The position numbers and the translations under genes were made by a program. Of a stretch of 5,236 bases of DNA, positions 1 through 5,206 are shown piece after piece. Each line of letters begins with the position of its first letter. Within the stretch, counting starts at the first letter, position 1. The stretch spans positions 1 through 5,236 of the forward strand of contig CAIOOC010000199.1 of NCBI GenBank assembly GCA_903859795.1, written 5' to 3'. The stretch comes from an uncultured Bacteroidia bacterium (GTDB lineage Bacteria > Bacteroidota > Bacteroidia > Bacteroidales > Prolixibacteraceae). The notes under the pieces are model-generated. The model did no database searches. It was not told where the DNA came from and was given only the letters and a program-made list of their open reading frames with translations.

Positions 1-1
1 G

Positions 2-289
2 CACTTTTTTTCGGTTTTCGGAAGGGTTCCATTCTTCTATTATATTCTGCATCTTTACCTGATTCATTTTCTTGCACTTATATTCGCTCAATTTTCTGGT
101 TTTGGATGGCAAAGCATGATTTTGACAGGCTGGGTTACAGAGGTGCCGGCTCTTAAAGGATACGGATTTGATTTATGGGTAGTCTATTTGGTCTGGATTG
201 TCGTTATTGCATCGCTCTACCCGTTGTGCAAAAAGTTTGACCTCTACAAAAGGAATCACAGGGAGAAATGGTGGCTAAGTTACTTGTGA
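2..289 (+). CDS. DUF1624 / heparan-alpha-glucosaminide N-acetyltransferase-like membrane protein, C-terminal part
   Basis: This frame is open from the window edge to TGA at 287-289 and gives the last 95 residues of a protein whose start lies outside. The visible part begins HFFSVFGRVPFFYYILHLYL. The GRVPFFYYILH block followed by a hydrophobic helix, a second helix (about residues 60-77) and a charged tail ending KWWLSYL is the usual C-terminus of Bacteroidota DUF1624 proteins, which are related to heparan-alpha-glucosaminide N-acetyltransferase and the acyltransferase-3 type membrane enzymes. These proteins are multi-pass in the cytoplasmic membrane; a role in transferring acyl groups to sugars is known for distant relatives and only inferred here. 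The catalytic N-terminal part cannot be inspected. The 390-bp gap that follows suggests it is the last gene of its transcript. The family call is fairly firm, the biochemical role weak. Confidence 0.75.
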   Translation, partial: HFFSVFGRVPFFYYILHLYLIHFLALIFAQFSGFGWQSMILTGWVTEVPALKGYGFDLWVVYLVWIVVIASLYPLCKKFDLYKRNHREKWWLSYL

Positions 290-497
290 TAAACCTTATA
301 AATATGAAGAAATATAACTTTTGAGACATTTCCGTAATATTATTGTTCCTTAAACTCATCAACAAAGAGATATTTCGGTACACCATACCTGATTTTGATA
401 CATTTTAATCCGTGTTCTTCAAATATATACGGTGCACTACACCTTTGAGTACTTAGAGTATGGCAAGCCCCAATATACTATCGACCACCACTTTCTT

Positions 498-525
498 AAT
501 GGGTAGCGGAGATATTTACCCCATT
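498..525 (+). other. Bulged hairpin in the intergenic region
   Basis: AATGGGTA (498-505) can pair with TACCCCATT (517-525), giving 8 base pairs with one bulged C at 522 and an 11-base loop. It is followed by only a short T run (524-527). It could be a weak terminator far downstream of the DUF1624 gene, or a structured leader element for the DUF4242 gene. Nothing in the sequence decides between these, and it could also be chance. Confidence 0.25.
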
Positions 526-584
526 TTAATGGAACCAAGGGTTTATTAGTATAGGTGTGGCTCCAAATTTATAAAAACATGCTG

Positions 585-598
585 AATAACATGTTATT
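585..598. repeat. 14-bp perfect palindrome, possible operator
   Basis: AATAACATGTTATT is its own reverse complement. It lies 82 bp upstream of the DUF4242 start codon, where a dimeric repressor site could sit. A perfect 14-bp palindrome has a sizeable chance of occurring somewhere in 5 kb of AT-rich DNA, so position is the only real argument for a role. No second copy was noticed in the window. Confidence 0.25.
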
Positions 599-679
599 AG
601 AAATGAACAAATATTCCGTCAATTGTCTTTACAATACAATATTTGAGAAAAACGAATGGAGTAAATAAAATTTAACTTT

Positions 680-952
680 ATGCCAAAATATGTAATAGAA
701 CGGGAGATTCCCGGAGCCGGTAATCTCACTGCCGAGCAATTGAAAGGTATATCGCAAGTGTCGTGCGGTGTTTTAAGTAAGATGGGTTCAGAAATACAGT
801 GGATTCAGAGCTATGTCACAACTGATAAAATTTACTGTGTTTACATTGCCCCGAATAAGGAGGTAGTGCGTGAACATGCCAGACAAGGGGGATTTCCTGC
901 AAATTCGGTAAGTGAGGTGTCTGTGATCATTGACCCTACAACTGCCGAATAA
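680..952 (+). CDS. DUF4242 domain protein (SCO4226-like small protein)
   Basis: This 90-residue protein is complete and of normal length for a single DUF4242 domain. Diagnostic blocks are the opening MPKYVIEREIPGAG, SCGVLSKMG (28-36), IQWIQSYV (39-46), IYCVYIAP (51-58), VREHARQGGFPAN (63-75) and the ending IDPTTAE. The family forms a small ferredoxin-like alpha/beta fold. The Streptomyces coelicolor member SCO4226 is described as nickel-binding, but most members have no known role. There is no signal peptide or membrane segment, so it should be cytoplasmic. The conserved H66 and C29 are possible ligand or functional residues; that is inference. The ATG at 680 is chosen because family members begin MPKY. 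No strong ribosome site is seen. The gene stands alone between a long gap and a strong downstream hairpin, so it is probably monocistronic. Confidence 0.9.
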   Translation: MPKYVIEREIPGAGNLTAEQLKGISQVSCGVLSKMGSEIQWIQSYVTTDKIYCVYIAPNKEVVREHARQGGFPANSVSEVSVIIDPTTAE

Positions 953-974
953 ATCGTTATCAATCGAAACATAA

Positions 975-1018
975 AAAGATATGCGGCCGGCTGAAAAGAA
1001 ACAGTTGGCTGCATCTTT
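975..1018 (+). terminator. Strong hairpin, probable terminator of the DUF4242 gene
   Basis: The arms 975-993 and 1002-1018 pair over 17 base pairs, with three G-U pairs and one two-base bulge, around an AAAAGAAA loop. The upper stem GCGGCCGGCTG / CAGTTGGCTGC is G+C-rich, and the base is AAAGAT / ATCTTT, so the 3' arm itself ends in TCTTT. It starts 23 bp after the DUF4242 stop and lies before the next promoter, the right place for an intrinsic terminator. The T run is short, so termination rather than another structural role is inferred. A 12-bp perfect palindrome, AGTAATATTACT (1020-1031), follows immediately and also ends in Ts. Confidence 0.65.
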
Positions 1019-1104
1019 GAGTAATATTACTTTAAGCGGAAAAATAGCATAAAAAGCAATAAACGGGATAAATAAAAATTGAACAATATAAAAATTCGTC
1101 AGTG

Positions 1105-1135
1105 TTGAGTCGGTTAAGAAGTTTTTCTATTTTTG
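1105..1135 (+). promoter_or_regulatory. Bacteroidota-type promoter for the 1155 gene
   Basis: TATTTTTG at 1128-1135 matches the Bacteroidota -7 consensus TAnnTTTG exactly. TTG at 1105-1107 lies 20 bp upstream, the expected position of the -33 element. The ATG at 1155 follows 19 bases after the -7 box, giving a short leader. The matches and spacing are seen directly. Promoter function follows from the known primary sigma factor consensus of the phylum. Confidence 0.65.
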
Positions 1136-1154
1136 TACCTATACTTAAACCAGG

Positions 1155-1487
1155 ATGAAAAAATCAGAAGGACCGTTATTAAACAAATCAACAATTGTCG
1201 GATTATTATTTTTTTTAATCCCCTTTTTATATTTTGTACTATGGGTTTTCATTTCTGAGCAAAATGATAATCAGGCAAATAGTGTTGCTTCATTTCAGCG
1301 GTTTTTACCTTCTTTATTGAAAGATCCTGTTAGATCAACAGGGTTGTTTATCGTTTTAGGTATTGCTGCTATAATTTTCCTCGCAAAGAACCGGGTGCAA
1401 AAATCCGGGATTATGACAAATGTAAGTACCGCAATTCTTGTTGTTGCAATAATTGTGACTATGTTATTTACGTTTTCATTGTTATAA
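1155..1487 (+). CDS. Small membrane protein of unknown function (three predicted helices)
   Basis: This 110-residue protein belongs to no family I recognise. A basic N-terminus (MKKSEG, K11) precedes hydrophobic helices at about 13-34, 62-77 and 91-110. The polar loop between the first two (SEQNDNQANSVASFQRF, about 34-50) would face outward if the basic N-terminus stays inside. The third helix runs to the last residue (FTFSLL), so there is no C-terminal tail. The short RVQKSG stretch (80-85) would be a cytoplasmic loop. ATG 1155 is preferred because it closely follows a consensus promoter and starts the typical basic N-terminus. The next gene starts 109 bp later on the same strand with no clear terminator between, so the two may be co-transcribed. 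It is not a recognisable toxin, transporter or enzyme. Confidence 0.75.
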   Translation: MKKSEGPLLNKSTIVGLLFFLIPFLYFVLWVFISEQNDNQANSVASFQRFLPSLLKDPVRSTGLFIVLGIAAIIFLAKNRVQKSGIMTNVSTAILVVAIIVTMLFTFSLL

Positions 1488-1596
1488 TCAACCTAAGTAA
1501 GGGTAAACTGACCAATTGTAATCAGCTGTAACATCGGAGAGACACCCAATTCTATTAAGAAGCGTTGCAGGCTGATAAAAATAATATCTTTAAAAA

Positions 1597-2403
1597 ATGA
1601 AATTTTCAGAAGTTTTAAACAAGGAATATTTTTGGTGGAGTGCTGCTTTTATTACGGGTGCATTAGTTTGGTCTATCCCATCCTTCTTAACGAGCACTTC
1701 ATTGCCGGGGGGAGAGATGGTTTTGGGGGCAGTTCTGATTCTCCTTTTATTCAGTATGACTGCCGGATATTATAAGAAATTGGAGCCGTGGAAGCTGGCA
1801 TTAATAAGCATTCTCCCAATCCCGTTTATCGAGATGATTTCAATTGCATTCCATTTACAACAAATGGCCGATTCGTTTTCATTTCTAAAGTCAATTCCCT
1901 ACCTTGTGTTCAAGATTCCGGTTTATGTACTTCAGGGATTACCAGTATTTATTGGAGGCTATCTGGGAGTCTATATTGGCAACACGGGTAAGAAAACAGA
2001 AAAGATCAGACCGGTGAAGTTTCAAAACAAAATCTGGTGGCTGGTATTTGCTGGCTGCTTTCTTGCCGGAATACTTTATAACATTGTTAAATCAAAGGAA
2101 CCATCTGCTCCATTTCCCTATTCACTTGTAATGATTTTGATTCTTATACTTATCACCTCTCCATTTCTGACCGCTTATCTTACACCTCAAAAGGTTTATC
2201 GGTGGGCAGTTGCCGGAGGGGCTGGATTTGTCGCAGCAGTTGTTTGCCTGATACTAATCGATCTTATCAGGGATTCTGCTTCCCATAATTTATTTCCTTT
2301 TGAAATAATTATTTCCTGTGTTATCGCTATTCCCTGTACCTTTGCCGGAGCTTATCTTGGGCTTCTTACCAAATTAATAGTAGTCAGATTAAAGAACAGG
2401 TAA
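1597..2403 (+). CDS. Eight-helix integral membrane protein with two similar halves, unknown function
   Basis: This 268-residue protein has hydrophobic segments at about 13-31, 41-59, 65-84, 103-127, 147-163, 175-194, 202-223 and 237-262. The halves look like copies of one four-helix unit, offset by about 131-137 residues. Each opens with a WW pair (13-14 and 147-148). Each has a TAGYYKKLEPWK / TAYLTPQKVYRW segment (55-66 and 192-203) and closes with LPVFIGGYLGVY / IPCTFAGAYLGLL (115-126 and 246-257). The linker 129-145 (NTGKKTEKIRPVKFQNK) is strongly basic and probably cytoplasmic. No catalytic motif, ATP-binding loop or known transporter signature is present. Duplicated four-helix halves are common in transporters and channels, but that is only a suggestion. 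ATG 1597 is the first plausible start. The glucanase gene follows after 35 bp, so the two probably share a transcript. Confidence 0.8.
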   Translation: MKFSEVLNKEYFWWSAAFITGALVWSIPSFLTSTSLPGGEMVLGAVLILLLFSMTAGYYKKLEPWKLALISILPIPFIEMISIAFHLQQMADSFSFLKSIPYLVFKIPVYVLQGLPVFIGGYLGVYIGNTGKKTEKIRPVKFQNKIWWLVFAGCFLAGILYNIVKSKEPSAPFPYSLVMILILILITSPFLTAYLTPQKVYRWAVAGGAGFVAAVVCLILIDLIRDSASHNLFPFEIIISCVIAIPCTFAGAYLGLLTKLIVVRLKNR

Positions 2404-2438
2404 TCAGACGTGAAAAATTGCTCATTTAAAGTGTTGGT

Positions 2439-3539
2439 ATGATTTACCAGAGGTGCATTATAATTTTAACTGCCTATCTTTTTCTGCTATTATGTTCATG
2501 TCAAAAATCGGGCACCACTGCCCCGGTGATTATTCCCCCGATTATTCCTCCTGCATATATTCCGCCTCCAACTGTTTATCCGGGATATCAATTGGTCTGG
2601 AATGATGAATTTAACGGATCAGCTGTTGATTTGACTAAATGGAACATCGAGACCGGGACCGGTGTTAACGGTGATTTTGGAACAGGTCAGCTTGACAGGG
2701 CTACGGAACGGAGCGAAAATATCAAAATTATCAATGGTATTCTTAAGGCGGGGGGAGGCTGTCTGGCCATTGTTACTCAACGGGAGACATATTTGGATAG
2801 AAAATACACTAGTGGCAGGTTGAATACCAACAATACAGGTTCATGGGGGCCTGGGTACCGCATTGAGGCACGGGTTTGGCCAAGAGACATAATTTACAAA
2901 GGTCAGGGTTTTGCTTTTTGGATGATGCCTGCCGAGAAACCTTCGAATGTAGCTGCAATTATGTGGCCTCAGGGTGGCGAGATTGACATTATGGAGTATA
3001 TCGGTACAATTCCTCGCTATAACCTTGGAAGCGTGCATTATGCCTGGTCGTGGGAAAATAATCTTTATCAAAGCTGGAACCACGGTCACCAGGGAGGATA
3101 TTATGGATTCATCGAGAAAGAGGTCCCCACTGTAAATCCAACCTATGGCGGATGGCCTGTTGCTGCGCAGGATACTACTTCAGGAAGTGCAGGCTTTCAT
3201 ATTTACCGCATTGACTGGTTCATTGAGAGGATGGAATTCAGTATTGACAACCAGGTTTATCATATTCATTATTTTAATGATGGAGCTGCTTTTGATAACG
3301 GTGTCGCGGATGGTCAGGACCAGGCAGCCAATGTAATGATTGATGGTAATCGCATCTTTAAATCTGAATATTCAAATCACTTTTCCGAGTGGTCCCCTTT
3401 TGAACATAACTTTTACATCCTTCTGACCGCAGGTGTAGGAGGGAACGATAACCTCACCTATGGCGGAGCAATTACGTCGGATGCCGTATTCCCATGCTCA
3501 ACTTTTATCGATTGGGTGAGAGTATATAAACGGCAGTAG
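2439..3539 (+). CDS. Family GH16 beta-glucanase (laminarinase-like) lipoprotein
   Basis: This 366-residue enzyme should hydrolyse beta-1,3 or mixed beta-1,3-1,4 glucans such as laminarin. A signal sequence with a lipobox (LCSC, lipidated Cys21) is followed by a proline-rich linker (about 29-48) and one GH16 domain (about 50-365). The catalytic motif is EIDIME at 181-186: Glu181 nucleophile, Asp183, Glu186 acid/base. Supporting family blocks are LVWNDEFNG (52-60), YTSGRLNTNN (123-132), FWMMP (160-164), MWPQGGEIDIMEYIG (175-189) and the closing FIDWVRVY (356-363). No carbohydrate-binding module or sorting tail is present. Residues after Cys21 (QKSGTT) lack the acidic run often linked to Bacteroidota surface export, so periplasmic-facing placement is possible. 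Oddities are a short glycine-rich insert near 104-110 and an enlarged region at 202-250. No SusC/SusD pair is nearby. The family is firm; the exact linkage specificity is not. Confidence 0.93.
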   Translation: MIYQRCIIILTAYLFLLLCSCQKSGTTAPVIIPPIIPPAYIPPPTVYPGYQLVWNDEFNGSAVDLTKWNIETGTGVNGDFGTGQLDRATERSENIKIINGILKAGGGCLAIVTQRETYLDRKYTSGRLNTNNTGSWGPGYRIEARVWPRDIIYKGQGFAFWMMPAEKPSNVAAIMWPQGGEIDIMEYIGTIPRYNLGSVHYAWSWENNLYQSWNHGHQGGYYGFIEKEVPTVNPTYGGWPVAAQDTTSGSAGFHIYRIDWFIERMEFSIDNQVYHIHYFNDGAAFDNGVADGQDQAANVMIDGNRIFKSEYSNHFSEWSPFEHNFYILLTAGVGGNDNLTYGGAITSDAVFPCSTFIDWVRVYKRQ

Positions 3540-3541
3540 AT

Positions 3542-4218
3542 CCTTCCGGCGAGTCTTTAATAGTTAAGGGTTTAAATGGTCCTCTTATTTCCCAAAAATC
3601 GAGAGATTCAAATTCTATTACATTAAATGATCAATCAGAAATGGTGAGCTTTTATATAAGGGTCAACATGCAATTCAAATCCCTTATTCCGATATTGCTC
3701 TTGTTGAAACAAACAGTGTGGAGGGTGTTACCGGAAAGCTGCTGGCCATGGGTTTTGTAGGTGTTCCTTCTACTTTTCTGTCTGCTTTTTGCCTGGCAAA
3801 CCCAAAAGCTTGCTTTGGTTCGTGCCCCACTTTTCATGCGTGGAATGGAAAAGACATGAAATTGATGGCGGAGGGTTTCTCATCCAGTATCCTCAGAAGC
3901 TACGAAAAGAGTGATATTGATATGCTTTATTGGTCAAAAACACGAGGCAAAGACCAAAGTGTGAAATACGTGGTGGCAACATGTATAGGCTTAATTCCCA
4001 ATGTGATTGCGGCTTTTATGGGAAGTTCCGTTGTCCTTTTCGGAATTCCTTTTGCAGTGATTGGATTTAGCAAGGCGATAATTGAATATCCTGCCTCAAC
4101 CTTAAGGCTTCCAAAGCATAACGTGCTAAGTGAATTTAACAAATTTGCGCGGTTTCCGCAGGGAATACCGACTGGTGTGGATTTAACAAAGCTTTCCCTG
4201 ATTACGAACAGCCGATAG
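3542..4218 (+). pseudogene. Decayed or chimeric gene remnant with a CFGSCPTF...AEGFSSSI block
   Basis: From 3542 to about 3625 the second frame reads like protein (GESLIVKGLNGPLISQKS...ITLND) but has no start codon at its head. The reading then appears to continue in the first frame right after TGA 3628-3630 (SIRNGELLYKGQHAIQIPYS, DIALVE) and stays open to TAG 4216-4218. A gene finder would probably start at GTG 3718, but that codon sits inside the conserved stretch. The block around 3796-3930 (ANPKACFGSCPTFHAWNGKD, AEGFSSSI, EKSDIDMLYW) resembles, from memory, a segment of much longer Bacteroidota proteins of unknown function. From about 3935 the character changes: two hydrophobic helices (about 3961-4080), then RLPKHNVLSEFNKFARFPQG and a short tail. 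The likeliest reading is a remnant missing its N-terminus, with one frameshift and possibly a fused tail. A short intact hypothetical protein is the alternative. Confidence 0.5.
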
Positions 4219-4275
4219 ACAGGAATGTTGATCAACCATCACCTTTTCCAATCCCTATCGGTTGATTTTATTTTG
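4209..4275 (+). terminator. Inverted repeat between convergent reading frames, possible terminator
   Basis: CAGCCGATAG (4209-4218) pairs with CTATCGGTTG (4255-4264) over 10 base pairs including one G-U, with a 36-base loop. An alternative stem, ATCAACC (4231-4237) with GGTTGAT (4260-4266), competes for the same 3' arm. On the + strand the arm is followed by the T-rich TTTTATTTTG (4266-4275), which suits termination of transcripts from the glucanase side. On the - strand no T tract follows. The TAG stops of both convergent frames lie inside the arms. The long loop makes it a weaker candidate than a classical terminator. Confidence 0.35.
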
Positions 4276-5079
4276 TGGTGATTTTTCCTGGCTAAAATAC
4301 CATAACAATGCGATCCCTGCAATAAATATAAGCAAGTGAATCAAATAGTTACTTATAACTCCGCTTTTCAGAATACCTATCCCCTTTAAATCGTTGAAGT
4401 AATAAACCGAAAGAAAGACCAGGCCGTTGTGAATGGCGTGTCCGGCAATACAGGCAAGGACCGATCCCGTGCGTATTCTAATCCAGCCCAGCACGAGACC
4501 AAGGGAAAATGCAGCTGCAAATTGCCACGGATTGAGATGAAAGAGGGCAAAGAGGAGTGCCGAGAAGAAGATTGCGAATACAGGGTGGTAAATGCGCGAA
4601 AAGCCCGACATAATCAGTCCTCTGAAAATTATCTCCTCTACGATCGGGGCAATAATAACAATGCGCAGAATTCCGCCCCATACTCCGAGATCTGTATTGA
4701 AGAGCCGGGCAAAGAGTTCCATAAACCATCCGGGTGGCGGAAGGATTCTTTCAAAATGTATATTAATCTCGTTGAGGAAGTATTGCAATCCTGCAAATGT
4801 AATGATCATCGCAGGTATCGTTAAAACATTGAACTGCTTAACCGAAAATACCTGTTTGAAAGGTAATCCGGAGTAAAAGTATCCGAGTGAGAGGATAATC
4901 AAAGTAGATCCGAGAAAAACCGGTATTTTTAACCATGGCTGATAGAGCCAGTCGGTACCATGATTATAGTCGTAGATAGCAAGTGGGAGATCAACCAGGG
5001 TCTGAATAAAAATGTAAATAACAATCAGATTAGCTGCCTGCCAGAAAGTAGGGTAATATTTATTTGTTCCGTTGCTCAA
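4255..5079 (-). CDS. CPBP family intramembrane glutamic endopeptidase (CAAX protease / Abi)
   Basis: This 274-residue multi-pass membrane protein is complete, of normal family length, and carries the expected motifs in order: EEIIFR (Glu148, Glu149, Arg153), FALFH (Phe177, His181) and HAIHN (His214, Asn218). These residues form the glutamate-based active site of the CPBP/Rce1 superfamily, which cleaves substrates within or near the membrane. Eukaryotic Rce1 removes CAAX tails; bacterial members have been linked to bacteriocin self-immunity and protein maturation, but most have unknown substrates, as here. Hydrophobic helices lie at about 17-37, 51-70, 86-102, 135-148, 164-183, 187-203, 205-224 and 243-262. 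The start is TTG 5079-5077: an in-frame stop lies three codons upstream and the next Met is residue 91, so no ATG is available. It points towards the remnant gene. No bacteriocin or immunity partner is visible. Confidence 0.93.
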   Translation of the reverse strand: MSNGTNKYYPTFWQAANLIVIYIFIQTLVDLPLAIYDYNHGTDWLYQPWLKIPVFLGSTLIILSLGYFYSGLPFKQVFSVKQFNVLTIPAMIITFAGLQYFLNEINIHFERILPPPGWFMELFARLFNTDLGVWGGILRIVIIAPIVEEIIFRGLIMSGFSRIYHPVFAIFFSALLFALFHLNPWQFAAAFSLGLVLGWIRIRTGSVLACIAGHAIHNGLVFLSVYYFNDLKGIGILKSGVISNYLIHLLIFIAGIALLWYFSQEKSPQNKINR

Positions 5080-5101
5080 GATAATTTAATTTAGGTGAGT
5101 C

Positions 5102-5109
5102 CAAAAATA
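5102..5109 (-). promoter_or_regulatory. Bacteroidota -7 promoter element for the CPBP gene
   Basis: Read on the - strand this is TATTTTTG, an exact TAnnTTTG match and the same octamer as the 1128 promoter. The leader from the box to the TTG start is 22 bases, close to the 19 bases of the 1155 gene. The upstream -33 element is poor: only CTG occurs, about 23 bp upstream. The placement supports the TTG start. Confidence 0.55.
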
Positions 5110-5155
5110 ATGAAAGAGTTGAATTTATGTGCCAGGTAAACCCATATAAATGATT

Positions 5156-5202
5156 TAAAGGCTATTTTATTTGGCTGCCAGTTTTATGTTTAAGGCTATT
5201 TA
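5156..5202. repeat. Short direct repeat AAGGCTATTT upstream of the CPBP gene
   Basis: AAGGCTATTT occurs at 5158-5167 and again at 5192-5201, offset by 34 bp. Both copies are preceded by TTTAA-like sequence and followed by T-A rich sequence, so the similarity extends to about 14 of 15 positions. The nine-base TGGCTGCCA (5172-5180), an imperfect palindrome, lies between them. This could be a two-site regulatory region for the CPBP gene or for a gene beyond the window, or a small duplication. No function is shown by the sequence. Confidence 0.35.
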
Positions 5203-5206
5203 CCTT

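Larger units (their letters stand above)
290..679. other. Long intergenic region without a convincing gene
   Basis: This 390-bp gap separates the DUF1624 gene from the DUF4242 gene. I see no RNA gene and no convincing coding sequence. One + frame is open from 399 to 503 and reads plausibly between 432 and 503 (VHYTFEYLEYGKPQYTIDHH...), but it has no good start, ends at TAG 504-506, and meets another stop soon after. A 29-codon ATG frame at 579-668 ends 11 bp before the DUF4242 start, with no family resemblance. The region also holds a bulged hairpin (498-525) and a perfect palindrome (585-598). No good TAnnTTTG promoter was found before the DUF4242 gene. The nearest sequence, AATATTTG at 638-645, lacks the leading T and has no properly spaced TTG. 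Confidence 0.5.

Noticed and set aside
579..668. A 29-codon + strand frame (MLNNMLLEMNKYSVNC...) ending 11 bp before the DUF4242 start, considered as a leader peptide.
   Set aside because: It has no ribosome site, no regulatory codon run and no family resemblance, and AT-rich DNA yields such short frames easily.
1521..1576. ATCAGC (1521-1526) and GCTGAT (1571-1576) as an inverted repeat between the two membrane protein genes.
   Set aside because: A six-base match with a 44-base loop is expected by chance and has no T tract or nearby signal.
1565..1592. TTG (1565-1567) and TATCTTTA (1585-1592), considered as a promoter for the 1597 gene.
   Set aside because: The -7 box has A instead of the final G, and it ends only four bases before the ATG, which would leave essentially no leader. 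Too weak to annotate.
2754..2763. GAGGCTGT inside the glucanase gene matching the same octamer, reverse-oriented, at the right edge (5221-5228), considered as paired element ends.
   Set aside because: Only eight bases agree, flanks differ, and the first copy lies inside an otherwise intact catalytic domain.
3640..3660. A programmed -1 frameshift site in the run CTTTTATATAAG.
   Set aside because: No canonical slippery heptamer sits in the required phase, no stimulatory structure is evident, and the upstream frame has no start, so gene decay explains it better.
4429..4876. Long + strand frames opposite the CPBP gene.
   Set aside because: They are composition shadows: the - strand frame encodes a complete protease with all active-site motifs, while these give no coherent domain.
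4255..5079. The CPBP protease as the immunity part of a bacteriocin or phage-defence locus.
   Set aside because: No double-glycine peptide, bacteriocin transporter, toxin or defence gene is visible; the family alone does not show such a role.
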